64,000 bases of DNA from Nematopogon swammerdamellus (lineage: Eukaryota; Arthropoda; Insecta; Lepidoptera; Adelidae). The notes under the pieces are model-generated. The model did not search any database, was not told where the DNA came from, and saw nothing but the letters and a program-made list of their open reading frames with translations. This document shows, piece by piece, positions 41,461 through 52,179 of the stretch; within the stretch, counting starts at the first letter, position 1; each line of letters opens with the position of its first letter. The stretch lies in the NCBI GenBank assembly GCA_946902875.1, contig OX336345.1, positions 18,693,395 through 18,757,394 of the forward strand, read 5' to 3'. Position numbers and translations under genes: made by a program.

Positions 41461-41530
41461 TTCATATCAAAGTTTCAGTGAAATTAACTTGCTCTTAGAA
41501 CTCATTTTAAAAGAAAAATAATAAAAATGT

Positions 41531-41757
41531 CCAAATGTCTGCACTACCCTTGTCATATTTCTTTCTCATTTACTCTAATCACCCAAAGGTTGACTGGAAG
41601 AAATCACTTAAAGTGATAAGTCCGCCTTTGCACGCTACTGTTCTCTTGTTTCTGTGTGAATTATTGTTAGCTTCCATTCTTCTTCTGTATGTTATCTTCT
41701 GTCTTGTGTATCTCTGTGTTCTTGTGTGCAATAAAGGATTTCTATTCTATTCTATTA
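41531..41757 (+). mobile_element. LINE 3' UTR ending (TTCTA)n
   Basis: 'cacccaaaggttgactggaa', 'gataagtccgcctttgcacg' and 'gtgtgcaataaaggatttct' followed by attctattctatt. It abuts the BEL leader about 70 bp upstream of its ATG, in the opposite orientation. The same 3' end appears at 43205-43328 and reversed at 5846. Confidence 0.7.
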
Positions 41758-42104
41758 AAAATTAACCGCAAAAAAAATTATATGTGAGAGCGAATTTTAA
41801 TAAAAAATGCAAATAATAGGCATTTAAAACAAAAGAAATGAAAATAAATGAAAGCAAAAGAAAAAAAAGGAAAAAAAACTAATCCGAAAAATTCGGGAAT
41901 CGATCTTGGAGTCACCCGCGCGACCCACTCATGCGCTCTTCTATTCCGCTAGGCTATCATATCATACATAACCGATGCTTGCTATGTCGAATTAATGGTT
42001 GCCTATCTATCATCTATCCATCCGCCCCGCCCACTCACTGAAACTTGTTATATACCTAACATGTAATACAAATTGGAAATAATTATTGTTGTAAACGAAA
42101 TATT
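41758..42104. other. AT-rich DNA with a tRNA-like block
   Basis: At 41885-41960 the minus strand reads 'tagcctagcggaatag' and 'agatcgattcccg', loosely A-box and B-box-like. It could be a SINE head. Low confidence. Confidence 0.3.
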
Positions 42105-42190
42105 TTCTCGGTGTTGCTGTGGTGTTGCGCTGTGTTTACCAGACTTGCAGCACAATACTGATCACTCTGCTTACCCGATTGTCGGGATTC
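42105..42190 (+). mobile_element. LINE 3'-end double-hairpin module
   Basis: 'cggtgttgctgtggtgttgc', 'cttgcagcacaatactgatc' and 'cccgattgtcgggattcagc'. Copy of the module at 14405-14530. Confidence 0.6.
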
Positions 42191-42237
42191 AGCATACACT
42201 TTTTTAAGCGATAAATTAAAATCCAATTTAATATTTA

Positions 42238-42310
42238 TTGCCGCCGAGTGGAATCGAACTCGGGTTCACCCGCACACAAGGTGCAACCGCTTACCGTTGG
42301 TCCACGAACA
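42238..42310 (-). mobile_element. tRNA-like SINE head (putative)
   Basis: The minus strand carries 'cgtggaccaacggtaagcgg' and 'gagttcgattccactcgg'. Box-like motifs are present, but the acceptor stem does not pair, so not a functional tRNA. Confidence 0.35.
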
Positions 42311-42789
42311 CAACGGAAATTGAAGTGAAAATGTGAGTTCCTTTCGACCGAGTAGTTTACCTATACTAGTGGAAGAGAGACAGAACTAGTCCGAAATACA
42401 CCTCAAATAACGAGACAAGGCAAAGAGGGAATGTTCAAACTCAACCGCCTTTCCCCCACACCAACTAACGGTCACAATGAATTTGCAAAATTTTACGTTT
42501 GTGCGAAGTGTATGTAGGTAGGTATAAATGTTCGATTACACAAATAAATCCATAAATAATGGCTTTTAGGAAGAGAGTTATTATAAACTTACATAAATAC
42601 AATTGAATTTAACCTTTATAATATGTTATATGTAGATTTTACTGGAAAAAAAAAACCGCGACCGCGCCCGCTACCTTTTTCAGCAAAATGCCTCAGAGCG
42701 CCGCTCGCTCTGGGACAATTTTACGTCGAACGAAAGGTCCCAAATTTTCCGCAACATTTTGAATAATCACGGCTCGAAGGTCCTTGGCT
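42311..42789. other. Unassigned DNA
   Basis: No feature recognised. Confidence 0.4.
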
Positions 42790-43040
42790 CGGCTCGCCAG
42801 GCGTGACATGTGGCGCCTAGCCATCCATAAGGTGTATAACGACGCCCATGGACAGTCGGTCGTACGCGGGGTTGCGAATGCCATGCCGGCCTGACAGGTG
42901 CCTATTCACGCCTCTCTTGAAGGACCCGATACCAATGCCGAGAATATACTTGGGGGGATATATGTGGGCAGGGAGAGCGTTCCATAGTTTTCCAGTTCTG
43001 TGGACATAAATAAAGGTAATATATCCATACGTCATTTCTG
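42790..43040 (-). mobile_element. LINE C-terminal fragment (best copy of family)
   Basis: The minus strand encodes 'KLWNALPAHIYPPKYILGIG', then 'FKRGVNRHLSGRHGIRNPAY' and 'DRLSMGVVIHLMDG'. This is a typical tail of Jockey/CR1-group LINE polymerases. Relatives at 9560, 11907, 14930 and 33295. Confidence 0.7.
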
Positions 43041-43204
43041 ATTCTCGAATCTCGCGCATGCAATCCCATAGCCACTACAGAGCGTTCACAGTTATTTTAT
43101 CTCTGACACATGTCTTCCTCTAGGTTGGCACCACTTGCTGTCACTAGTACTACGGTCGTAAAAAGGGTTACTTGCTGTTAATATTTTACCCGTGGTAGTG
43201 GAAA

Positions 43205-43328
43205 TTATGTATGAGTACCTGTGTAGTGATAAGTTCACCTTTGCGCACTCCTGCATTTCTTGTTTCTTGTCGTGTACTGTTCTTCTTTCAATTTGTGTGC
43301 AATAAAGAGTTTCTATTCTATTCTATTC
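43205..43328 (+). mobile_element. LINE 3' UTR ending (TTCTA)n
   Basis: 'gtgataagttcacctttgcg', 'gtgtgcaataaagagtttct' and attctattctattcta. Same end as 41531-41757. Confidence 0.65.
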
Positions 43329-43647
43329 TAAAATATATTCAAATATTTCGTACATGGAAATAGTACGGACCAATTATGGCAACACAGAGCTCAGGTTAGC
43401 CAACTTGATGGCTAGAGGTAAAATAACTGTGAGTGAACGGTTTATACATATAAACTGAAATTTATAAGGTGTAGATATTCAACGTCAAAAATCGAATCCA
43501 AAATGGCCACCAAAGTTCAGAAGGTCCAACGACGCGCCGCTCCGCCGTGGTCCACCGCACCGCAACTGGTTCACGGCCCCCACTCGGCGGAGCGGTGCAG
43601 CCGGATTGCACAAGTGCACCGAGATGTAGGACCGGGTCGGCGGCGGC
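43329..43647. other. Unassigned DNA
   Basis: GC content rises after 43510; no reading frame with a recognisable motif. Confidence 0.35.
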
Positions 43648-43722
43648 GGCGGCTCGAACCTGGAGCCTCGCACTCTGAACCGGTTCTCTCGGCGCGCTCC
43701 ACTCAGCTACATGCGCGCGGAC
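43648..43722 (-). mobile_element. tRNA-like SINE head (putative)
   Basis: The minus strand has 'catgtagctgagtggagcgc' (A box) and 'ccaggttcgagccgccgcc' (B box) 45-50 nt apart. The acceptor stem is not convincing. Confidence 0.4.
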
Positions 43723-44039
43723 TTTGCGGAGAATACACGAGTTATTGTACTCAGTTTGCAATATATTTTTTAGGGTCCCGTATCCATACGGAAGCCTATT
43801 ACTAAGTTTGTCTATCTGTCCGTATGTCTGTCTGTCTGTCTGTCCGTCCGAGGGCTATATCTTTTGAACAGTAACACGTAGCCGGTTGAAATTTTCACAT
43901 AATATGTTATTTATTATGGTAAATATGCAATATGCAAATAATAAGCAAGAAATAAAAAAATATATAGTGGACAGTCCCCATACAGTTATCTATCACTAGC
44001 TGAGCCCGCGGCTCCGCTCGCGTGAAATTCGTATTCCAA

Positions 44040-44345
44040 AGAAGAATGTAAGTAACTAAGGGCGAGGCCGAAGGCCGAGCTGCGTTCAGGTAATCGATAA
44101 ACCTTCTTAAAGAAAGTAACTAACTAAGGGCGAGGCCGAAGGCCGAGCTGCTTTCAGGTAAACGATAAACCTTTCTCAAATAAAGGAAGTAAGTAAGGGC
44201 GAGGCCGAAGGCCGAGCTGCGTTCAGGAAGACGACAAACCTTCTGGAAGAAAGGAAGGAACTAAGTGCGAGGCCGAAGGCCGAGCTGCGTTCAGGTAAAC
44301 CAAAAACCCTCTTCCGCCTTCGGGCCTCGCCCTTAAAGACTTCCT
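44040..44345. repeat. Tandem array of ~68-bp units, left arm
   Basis: Four or more units, each with 'taagggcgaggccgaaggcc' and 'gagctgcgttcaggtaa'. Mirror image of the array at 44953-45350. Confidence 0.85.
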
Positions 44346-44435
44346 TTCTTCGATAGAATATAATATCGTTTACTCAATCTATTTATTTCATATTTCATAT
44401 AAAAGTAATATTAATAACTAAAGAATTAAACCTAC

Positions 44436-44834
44436 CTAACAAACATTAAAATAACTATCAAAACGGTCATTTTCAAATGTTCTTAGAGCACTTGCGGCAT
44501 TACCCCGCTGGATGGCAAGGCTTACCCTTTGAATGAAGTACATAAGCCCTTGATGACGGGACACCAGTTGCGTCAACCAGCTCAAGCCTCTTTTGGCTTC
44601 ACTGCTCCACGGACCGAGGGTTTCAACCGCAAACGCAACAAATTCGAAATCTTGAATTATATTTCTATATTTGCTGCGTTGGAGGCTCTCCGCCCCAGCC
44701 TCGGCCGCGCCAGCCGCTCTTGAAGATGTCCTAACGTGACTTGGAGCCAATGTGAGAACAAAAGTGGCGTCCCACATCAAAGAACTACCCTTAGTCCATG
44801 GCACTAAGGTCTCTAGCATCGGGCCTCTTGCCAT
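44436..44834 (-). pseudogene. Retroelement polymerase C-terminal remnant
   Basis: An open stretch of 132 residues including 'FVAFAVETLGPWSSEAKRG' and 'FIQRVSLAIQRGNAAS'. That pattern (VETLG-W ... QRxSxAIQRGNAASxLGT) recurs at the end of retroelement proteins in invertebrates as I recall, and a second relic lies at 54255-54350. No catalytic YxDD part is included. It lies between the two inverted arrays, so it may have been captured by the Helitron or may descend from an element inserted there. Confidence 0.5.
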
Positions 44835-44952
44835 CCAGCCGGGAATAACCGCGAGGTTCTAGGATGCACGGTATATTTGCCGTTAGAAGCGTGGACTTTA
44901 TAATAAAATTTAAATTAAATTAACTCAATCTTAATATTAATTAACTTTATTC

Positions 44953-45350
44953 GAGATGGTTTAGCTTCTTCCTGAACGCAGCTCGGCCTTCGGCCTCGCC
45001 CTTAGTTACTTGCTTTCTTCGAGATGGTTTTTCAATTATCCGAACGTAGCTCGGCCTTCGGCCTCGCCTTAGTTACTTACTTTCTTCAAGATGGTTTAGC
45101 TTCTTCCTGAACGCAGCTCGGCCTGCGGCCTCGCCCATAGTTACTTACTTTCTTCGAGAAGGTTTATGGTCTTCCAGAATAGAGCTCGGCCTTCGGCCTC
45201 GCCCTTAGTTACTTATTTTCTTCAAGAATGTTTTTCTTCTTCCTGAAATCAGCTCCGCCTTTCGCCTCGCCCTTAGTTACTTTCATCGAGAAAGAATATC
45301 GTTTACGTGAGCGCAGATCCGCCTTCGGGCCCGCCTTTAGTTACTTACTT
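44953..45350. repeat. Tandem array of 68-bp units, right arm
   Basis: Units start at 44953 and 45021 (68-bp period) with 'gcagctcggccttcggcctc' and 'gcccttagttacttactttc'. About five to six units with increasing divergence to the right. Confidence 0.85.
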
Positions 45351-46056
45351 TCTTTTTTTTAAATACGAATTTCACGCGAGCGAAGCCGCGGGCAACAGAT
45401 ATATAAATTTTATTGCACCAATGACAGCGACATAACTTCGACTTTCAATTATTATTTTTATTTATCAAATAATTTATCACCGGCCAGCTCACGTCGAGAT
45501 GACAGTTCTCCGTTGTCAACATGACATTTAAAATTGTTTTTACCTTTACTTTGGACTACGTGATTTTAAACGCGCAATAATGTTTATAATTGTTAATTTT
45601 TTTTTATTTTTGTTAATTTTTTTTACGTATTATGTTAACCCGGCATATAAACTGCCACTATACAAAGTTTCGTCTAATTCCGTTCAGTGGTTTTTGCGTG
45701 ATGCGCGTACAGACAAACAAACAAACAAACAAACAAAAATTTTAAAAACTGTTCTAACATGTTCAGTATCTCATTTTAAGCCACCCTGGTTAGTTTTTTT
45801 CCGAATACATTCAATGTACAGACTTTCTTACCTCTACGATTTTATTATATGTATAGAATAGATATATGTGGCAGAGTGCCATCTACCGAATGATCATTTA
45901 ACTAATATTGCACAAAATTATGAACAGTCGCCCATAGATGGCGTGAATTTATATGAAGGACTCAATATTTTGATGAATACATAACAAAAATATATTTTAT
46001 GGCGGTACGGAACCCTCGGGTGCTCGAGTCCGACTCACACGTGGCCGGTTTTTACA

Positions 46057-47099
46057 AAGAACCGGCATGTGATTGTGACCGACCAATCAGACAGTCGAGC
46101 GAAGGCAGTCAGACACAGCCAATGACACCACTACTCGCAAAATAACGCTCGGCGAGGTGACATTTTGTCCTCGTAGGCGAACAAAAAGGTCGTCGTACAA
46201 TTTGTTGGCACGCCTTTTGAAAACTCTGTACGAAAATTATTTGCAAAATTCAAAACTTTTCACGTTTCTGTAAGGAATGTAGGCTACGATTACTCGTAGA
46301 ATGTAGGTCTATAAAATGAGTTTGTATTGCGTTTTTCGCTGTTATGTAAAGTACCCGGGCGATCGAGCTTCGCTCTGGGTCTTTATATTTTTGTGTGTGA
46401 AAACGATTTTTTAAGGGATGACACCTATCTAGATACATTTGGAAAATAAAACACTAAATACAAAATTTGACACAAATCGTTGGAGCCGTTTCCGAAATTA
46501 CATAAAAATATATTCAAATAAAAATAGGATTCGTTTCTCTAAAAAAGGGGAATAATTTACCAGTGTAAAGTGCAAGTGCAGAGTTAGGTAAACCTAATGT
46601 TGTTTTTGATATGCTTGTAGAATCTGCAGAATCTCCATTGAAAGCACTTTCTTGACTGTAATTTACAAACCATGCTCACCATTAAATTTCAAAATGATGA
46701 TAACGTAAACATTTTCGTTCGTATCTTCTCGGATGCTCAGAACATAACATGGACAGTCGCTATTGCCACTCGTATGAAGGCAAACAGCCTGTAGGTGCAC
46801 TTTGAACGAGTCGAAGTGCGCATGTCCAAGACAAACACTGCAGGAACTCAGCTCTCTTGATAATAAAATCGCCATCTTTGCTAAGGCAAGGCTGGTTGCT
46901 CTAGGCTTTATGCTGATATTGACCTCAGTGCGTGCGCTGCTGATTTTATCACCTACTACGGTGAGTACGGTGACATCTTTGTACGCTCAAGTTTGTCAGA
47001 TTGTCAGAAGACTTGAAACCATTTTAAACAGTCTGCCGCCGGTCCTCTTTGTGGTGGCGTCTGTGCTCGACGTATTCTACACTTAATTTGGGGTCGAGG
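46057..47099. other. Unassigned DNA
   Basis: No recognised gene or repeat; open frames near 46800 lack motifs. Confidence 0.4.
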
Positions 47100-47285
47100 T
47101 TTTTTATGTAATCCGGTATGGGTGGCTGAGTCAGAGGTAGCCAGAGCACATCCTCCGACCAGCCAATTTCGCCTACGAGAAGTTAGGTGCCATACCGGAG
47201 ACTTCCCTTTGGATTGCTGGCTATACTGGACTAGAAGAGAACACAGCAGTATGCTATGCTGACCCCAGTCGGCACAATTTAAGTC
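47100..47285 (-). mobile_element. SINE-B 3' fragment
   Basis: 'tttttatgtaatccggtatg', 'ggtggctgagtcagaggtag', 'tgccataccggagacttccc' and 'gctggctatactggactaga' mirror SINE-B. Confidence 0.75.
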
Positions 47286-47317
47286 TACCACATATAGTCA
47301 TATTTTTTCATGAATTT

Positions 47318-47593
47318 TAGGCTTATATTTGACTAGCATGTACTTAGTATATGTATTGTTAATAAGTATTCTTATTATTATTTTATCTTCAATTCTCACG
47401 CTCAACTCTTTTGCTACTACCTACTTACATTCCCCTATATTATCAAATCTCAAACATCCAAAGGTTGACTGTAAGAAGCCTCTGTAAGGGATAAGTCCGC
47501 CTTTGCACCTTATGTAAATTTTCTAATGTATTTGTTACTGTTTAATGTTTATTGGATCAATAAAGAATTTTCTATCTATCTATCTATCTATAA
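47318..47593 (+). mobile_element. LINE 3' UTR ending (TCTA)n
   Basis: 'tttgctactacctacttaca', 'aacatccaaaggttgactgt', 'ggataagtccgcctttgcac' and 'atcaataaagaattttctat', then tctatctatcta. Nearly identical to 57225-57494. Confidence 0.75.
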
Positions 47594-47954
47594 TTTTTTT
47601 TAGCAAGGGACAAGGTAAATACTGCCATAACCCCGACCTGGTTGGCTTAGTTTGATGGCTGGTCATCGGGTGTAACCGACCGGCAAGCCATGCATTTTCA
47701 GACTAGCGACGTCAGTAGCCGGGTGCTGTTGAGGTCGCTGTAGCGTGAATGTCTACCCTAGCGCTCTTCCTACCGCCCTCTAATTAGGTTGAAGCGCTTC
47801 CCGCCGCCCCCGCTCCTGTGAGCTGTGTCTCTTTGATCTTGTCTAATTTGCGTTGCGTCTACATCTTGTAAAGTCTCTGTCGTAATTTTTTCGGCTCTTG
47901 GCTCTTGACTTTGAACATTTTAATAATGTGAACTGTTTAACGTCAATCTTAAAC
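47594..47954. other. Unassigned DNA
   Basis: Nothing recognised. Confidence 0.4.
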
Positions 47955-48200
47955 GGCGACTCCCTTCTTATATTACTAGGTGGTAGGTTTTAACTCGCCC
48001 GGGTTGGTACCACCGCACTGAACGAAAGGTCGGTCGAAACGGCTATGTAAATAGTTTGTGTTTTCCGTCCAGTTCAGTGTAGCCGGCACGACCGAAGGGA
48101 AGCACTGACGAGGCACCAAGTTCGCTCGGTGTTATGGGCTGACATCACGGATGTTGTAGGTGATGTAGCCAACCTTGTCAGTTTCCATAAAAAAAAATCA
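47955..48200 (+). mobile_element. SINE-A, head missing
   Basis: 'tattactaggtggtaggttt', 'gaccgaagggaagcactgac' and 'gccaaccttgtcagtttcca' with an A tail. It forms an inverted pair with 48463-48706. Confidence 0.85.
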
Positions 48201-48254
48201 TCAAGGTGCTTTATTTATTATTCTTATTATTTCATGAAAACTGATAACCTACTA

Positions 48255-48345
48255 CACTAGTGACGGCATCCCAACACACCTTAGTCAACTAGGTGCCACG
48301 GCAGTGATTCCGTTTGGTCGTGCCGTCTTCATTGAATTTGGGGTA
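48255..48345 (-). mobile_element. SINE-A relic
   Basis: 'cacaccttagtcaactaggt' and 'gattccgtttggtcgtgccg'. Short and diverged. Confidence 0.5.
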
Positions 48346-48462
48346 TATTCCTAAGGCCATGAGTCACTGGTGAAACGTGAACCCGCACGAAACAGAAGCG
48401 TGCAAGTGAAACGAGATAGAAAAGAACTTCACGCGAAATAAACCCGCGTAAATCTTCCAGCA

Positions 48463-48706
48463 GTTTTTTTTTTTTTTATGGAAACTGACACGGTTGGCTA
48501 AATCACCTACAACGTCCGTGATGTCAGCCCATAACACCGGGTGAACTAGGTGCCATGTCAGTGCTTCCCCCTTTGATCGTGCCGGCTACACTGAACTGGT
48601 CGGAAAACACAAACTATTTACATAGCGGTTTAGACCAACGTTTCATTCAGTGCGGTGGTACCAACTCGGGCGGGTTAAACCCTACCAACAAGTAAGATTA
48701 GGAGGG
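48463..48706 (-). mobile_element. SINE-A, head missing
   Basis: T-rich tail, 'atggaaactgacacggttgg', 'gtgccatgtcagtgcttccc', 'cggctacactgaactggtcg' and 'gtaccaactcgggcgggtta'. Confidence 0.85.
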
Positions 48707-48719
48707 TACAGTACAGCTA

Positions 48720-48866
48720 CAACAGAACTATTCCTAGTGCTGTGAGTCGCTGGCGAATAGAGAACTCACTCAAAACAAAGCGTGAGAGCGAGGTGGCAAG
48801 CATCAACAGAACTATTCCTAGTGCTGTGAGTCGCTGGCGAATTGAGAACTCACTCGAAACAAAGCG
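48720..48866. repeat. Tandem duplication, period about 86 bp
   Basis: 'caacagaactattcctagtg' and 'ctgtgagtcgctggcgaat' occur twice in a row (48720 and 48806). Confidence 0.85.
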
Positions 48867-48984
48867 TTGAACTTCACGGGATATAGGTAAACCTTCAGTG
48901 ATTCCCGTCAACTGAACTACTGGACGGAAAACACGAAAAAGGTACTGACGTGTCCATTTCGTTCGATCGACCCTCATTTGATAC

Positions 48985-49140
48985 ATTCTGATACATTGTC
49001 ACAAACTATTCTTGTTCCCCTGCATATACTTCTCCCATATCCCAAAGGTTAGTTAGAATATAATTCCTCACGGCATTAAGCTCGCCTATTGTGCCTAATT
49101 TGTATAAATTGGTGTTTAATAATGAATATATAAATACATT
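48985..49140 (+). mobile_element. LINE 3' UTR
   Basis: 'cacaaactattcttgttccc', 'aaaggttagttagaatataa' and 'cggcattaagctcgcctatt'. Same family as 16185-16400. Confidence 0.6.
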
Positions 49141-49553
49141 AATGGTCGTGGTATTTGTTTAAAAAATATATCACTAGCATTTTTGTTTAAATTATTCAAG
49201 AATGTCGTGCTTATACTCCGAAAACTGTTCGCCACGCTTTAGTTCCTGCTTCGGCGTCATCGCTTCACTTTCTTTTTACAGTTATGCGACTTTACAACCG
49301 CTATCTAGCGCCATAAAAACATGTCTCACTGTTGCACAAGTAGATTTGCCGCGCCGGGCGCCACGCCGCCGCCGCCGACGCAATCACCGGAGCCAGTAAT
49401 AACCTTCACGCCTGCGCATTTCGAAACAGATGCAGCACCAGCCAGTAGTGAGTTCTGGCAGGTTCGATGAACTGCCGATAGCCGACCTCGGCTAGATACA
49501 TGCCGTGCAAGTGATACATTTCATGGCACCACACCAGTATCCGTCCGTATATA
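49141..49553. other. Unassigned DNA
   Basis: A short open frame at 49202-49399 ends in an arginine run and has no recognised motif. Confidence 0.35.
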
Positions 49554-49713
49554 CTTGAGAACACGAGTCAGTAAGCCTGGATACGCTATACATAGGAGGA
49601 CAGGGGTAGCCGCGCGTCGGCGCACACGCGCCAGCGCGTCAGTCTAGCGCCGGCGACCGATCTTAGTCTCCGTCCGCCGCTCAGGTGGAGCGAACGTGCG
49701 CGTCTGTCACAAA

Positions 49714-49793
49714 ATGCCTCATTGTGCAGTGCTTTGGTGCAAAAAGTCGTCGAAAAATTCAAACTTGAACACAGATGGAGTCACCTTTCACGA
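49714..49793 (+). CDS. THAP-domain first exon of the P-like transposase (copy A)
   Basis: Encodes MPHCAVLWCKKSSKNSNLNT then DGVTFH, followed by GA|gtaagt. Cys4 and Cys9 stand as the first two zinc ligands of a THAP (C2CH) finger, and the exon stops after the F-H, where human THAP genes also have an intron as I recall. THAP fingers of P transposases bind the element ends. The second half, with the other Cys and His ligands and the AVPTIF-like end, is not found in this copy, so no complete finger can be made. Copy B carries the same exon. Confidence 0.75.
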
Positions 49794-50474
49794 GTAAGTA
49801 CTTTCATTCAATTTGATAGCATTTTTCGCTTGAATTTCAGTAACAAACATCGGCGTAAATATGTATGGAGAGCTCTTTTCTGCTTACCCACCATAGGTCG
49901 ACTATCGTGTTGGATGCAGTTAGCTCTTGTAATTTTTTTTGTTTATTGATAAATATGTATGTTAAATGTATACAGATATTTCATGCATTCTGCCTTATTG
50001 CCAAAGGACATTTCTTCTAGTCAACCTCAGCAGGTTTCCTCGTTCAATATTCGTTTATCGCGCTTTTTTCATTCAACCAGTACCTACCGGTTTTTACTTT
50101 TGAGCGACTCTAAAGGAATTAATTTCTTTAGGTCATGCGTCTACCGGGAATTAGTCTTGTTATGCTTAGCATTAACAAAATTAATTCATAATGAATACCC
50201 CGTTAGCATTTAGCACTGCTAAGCGCCCTGATGAATAAAAATTAATGCTAAATGCTAAGCAATAATCACATTTAATTTTAAGCATTGCTGTTTCGTTCGT
50301 AAAACTTTGTTGGTTCGTTTGTTTTGGAACGCACAAAGCAATGAAGTATGTGCTATTTATCTGTGGTACTGCTAAATGCTAAATGCTATATAGCGCCTGC
50401 GCTCCGCTGCTAGCTAGCTAGCTAGCATCTAAATGCGAAATGCGATGCGATCATGCGAGTGAGGGGTCGGAATT

Positions 50475-50705
50475 ATCATCTGTCACGTGATCATTAGTTT
50501 TGGTCATATCTACAGAACCACTGGACTTAGACCCATCGTGTTGGTACTCAAACTGAACGTCTCGGTGAGATCTACCCATCTGTCACGTGTTAATTTGTTT
50601 TGGTCATATCTCGAGAACCACTGAACTTAGACCCATCGTGTTGGTACTCAAACTGAACGTCTCGATGAGATCTACCCATCTATCACGTGATAATTTGTTT
50701 TGGTC
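50475..50705. repeat. Internal ~100-bp minisatellite of P copy A (2-3 units)
   Basis: Units carry 'atctgtcacgtgatcattag', 'ttttggtcatatctacagaa', 'ccactggacttagacccatc' and 'gtgttggtactcaaactgaa'. Two full units and part of a third. Confidence 0.85.
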
Positions 50706-50850
50706 ATACCTGGAAAACCTCATTTTACCGTAAAAAAATTAAATATCCAGGTGGGTATGGCTGGTTAGTTTGTTAAAAAAGGCAAAGCCTGGAAAACCTC
50801 ATTTTACCGTAAAAAAATTAAATATCGAGGTGGGTACTCATAAATTTTTT
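50706..50850. repeat. Direct duplication inside P copy A
   Basis: 'ctggaaaacctcattttacc' followed by 'gtaaaaaaattaaatatc' occurs twice in about 75 bp spacing. The same duplication exists in copy B. Confidence 0.8.
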
Positions 50851-51614
50851 ATGGTAGGGTAGATTTTCGCGAATTTTTCGCGAAGTCATATTGCAATATA
50901 ATTTGTCATATCGTTGGCTAAGTAATTAGCAAATAGTTGTTAATAATATAATTTTTTTTTTTTGGTTACAAAACTTTTCGACTTTCTAACATTATTTTTT
51001 TAATTTTGGAAAATTCCAATAACAAATACTCCAATAAGATAATACCAATGTACGAGGTCTTACATATCATTGTTTAGGAAATTTTATGTAGATTTATAAT
51101 AAAGTATCCGAGGTATCTCAGAACTTAGAACTATTATCGTGTTTATGCGAAAATCTGCAAATTCGCAAAATTGTGAAAGGGGCGTTGCCTTTGTTCATTT
51201 AAGAGAAAGTTATATTATTCCCTTGATGTAAAGAAGGGTTAAACATTGTTAAATCCGTTTCATCTTTTTATCGCGAATCGACACAATGAGCGACTTATTG
51301 TATGAATCCCGTTCAAACGTATGGAAGACTGGCGTCACTTGGCTACCTACTCGCTCGGCCAATCACGGCGTTCCATGCGCCGCTCCCGCCTCAGACTTCA
51401 CACCCCTTTGGCGGCTACCTCGGTTCTCATACAAACGATGCCGTATTTCGTATCCAGGCTTGCTGACTCGTGCTTGAGAAAGACCTTGGAGAACTGCCCA
51501 CTTTTTAGAACACAATATCCATAAGCTATCACGCATTTCCTTCATTATGTAGGTATCCATCCACCATGATAATAACTGTTATGTCACCGTCACTGTACAT
51601 AATATAAATACCAT

Positions 51615-51865
51615 GTTTTTATTGCTTTTGATTCCTATTGTTGTCTTTAGCATTCTTAAAATCATGTTTACAATAATTGCTATTGTTGGCTTTAGCATTC
51701 TTAATCATGTCTCCAATAATTCCTATTGGTGCCTTTAGCATTCTTAATCATGTCTCTGTCTCCAATAATTCCTATTGGTGCCTTTAGCATTCTTAATCAT
51801 GTCTTGAATCATTCCTATTGGTGCCTTTAGCATTCTTAATCGTGTTTCCAATCATTCCTTCTCAA
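51615..51865. repeat. ~50-bp minisatellite beside P copy A
   Basis: Units of 'cctattggtgcctttagcat' + 'tcttaatcatgtct' with variable spacers; about five. Confidence 0.85.
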
Positions 51866-52179
51866 TAATCTATTATTTTGCTTTCAATCACATCCCTTGC
51901 TTTTTTCTTCAACTTTGATTATTTGCTCCCGCGCCGTCATCTTCAGTCGTTGGTCGGTGCCATCTCAGCGGCTCGTGTCGTATCTCTCGAGTTGTGATCA
52001 TTGCCCTCGCTTTGATCGCCTCTCCTCAAACGACCGCGTCCTCGAATGAATCCAGACGATAAGAGTAAATAAACGAGATAAAATATATAAACGCAGCCGA
52101 CGAGCGCTTTGACGACTCTCGTCAATGTCTCGATGCTGGGTAATGTACGTTTTTTGTATGCTTAAATATTTTTGTGTCA
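51866..52179. other. Unassigned DNA
   Basis: Nothing recognised. Confidence 0.4.

Larger units (their letters stand above)
43996..45860 (-). mobile_element. Helitron-derived composite with inverted tandem arrays
   Basis: The left end reads CTAGCTGAGCCCGCGGCTCC, a Helitron 3' terminus facing left. At 45360-45398 'cgaatttcacgcgagcgaag' + 'ccgcgggcaacag' is a second terminus facing right. Between them lie two oppositely oriented arrays and a reverse-transcriptase remnant. The section 45399-45860 includes 'cgttcagtggtttttgcgtg' and acaaacaaacaaac, as in Helitron 5' parts. Confidence 0.6.
43768..46056 (-). mobile_element. G element split by a Helitron-derived insert
   Basis: The left part at 43768-43994 runs 'gggtcccgtatccatacgga' to 'gtccccatacagttatctat'. 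The right part from about 45868 runs 'gccatctaccgaatgatcat' to 'gtacggaaccctcgggtgct' and 'cacacgtggccggttttt'. The two parts join in the order of the copy at 28692-29080, so about 1.87 kb was inserted. Confidence 0.7.
49562..51472 (+). mobile_element. P-superfamily transposon, non-autonomous, copy A
   Basis: Terminal inverted repeats CACGAGTCAGTAAGCCTGG and CCAGGCTTGCTGACTCGTG. Perfect 8-bp target duplication CTTGAGAA at 49554-49561 and 51473-51480. A GC-rich promoter-like start and a THAP first exon lie at the left end. The remainder lacks a recognisable transposase. Eight-bp duplications and THAP-bearing transposases characterise the P superfamily. Length 1911 bp versus about 3 kb for autonomous P elements. 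Confidence 0.9.

Noticed and set aside
41461..42300. 5' LTR of the BEL element
   Set aside because: Nothing here matches the candidate LTR at 35590-36082; the region holds a LINE tail and AT-rich DNA.
49959..50213. 84-residue frame identical in both P copies
   Set aside because: Identical because the transposons are recent copies; no transposase or THAP second-half motif could be seen.
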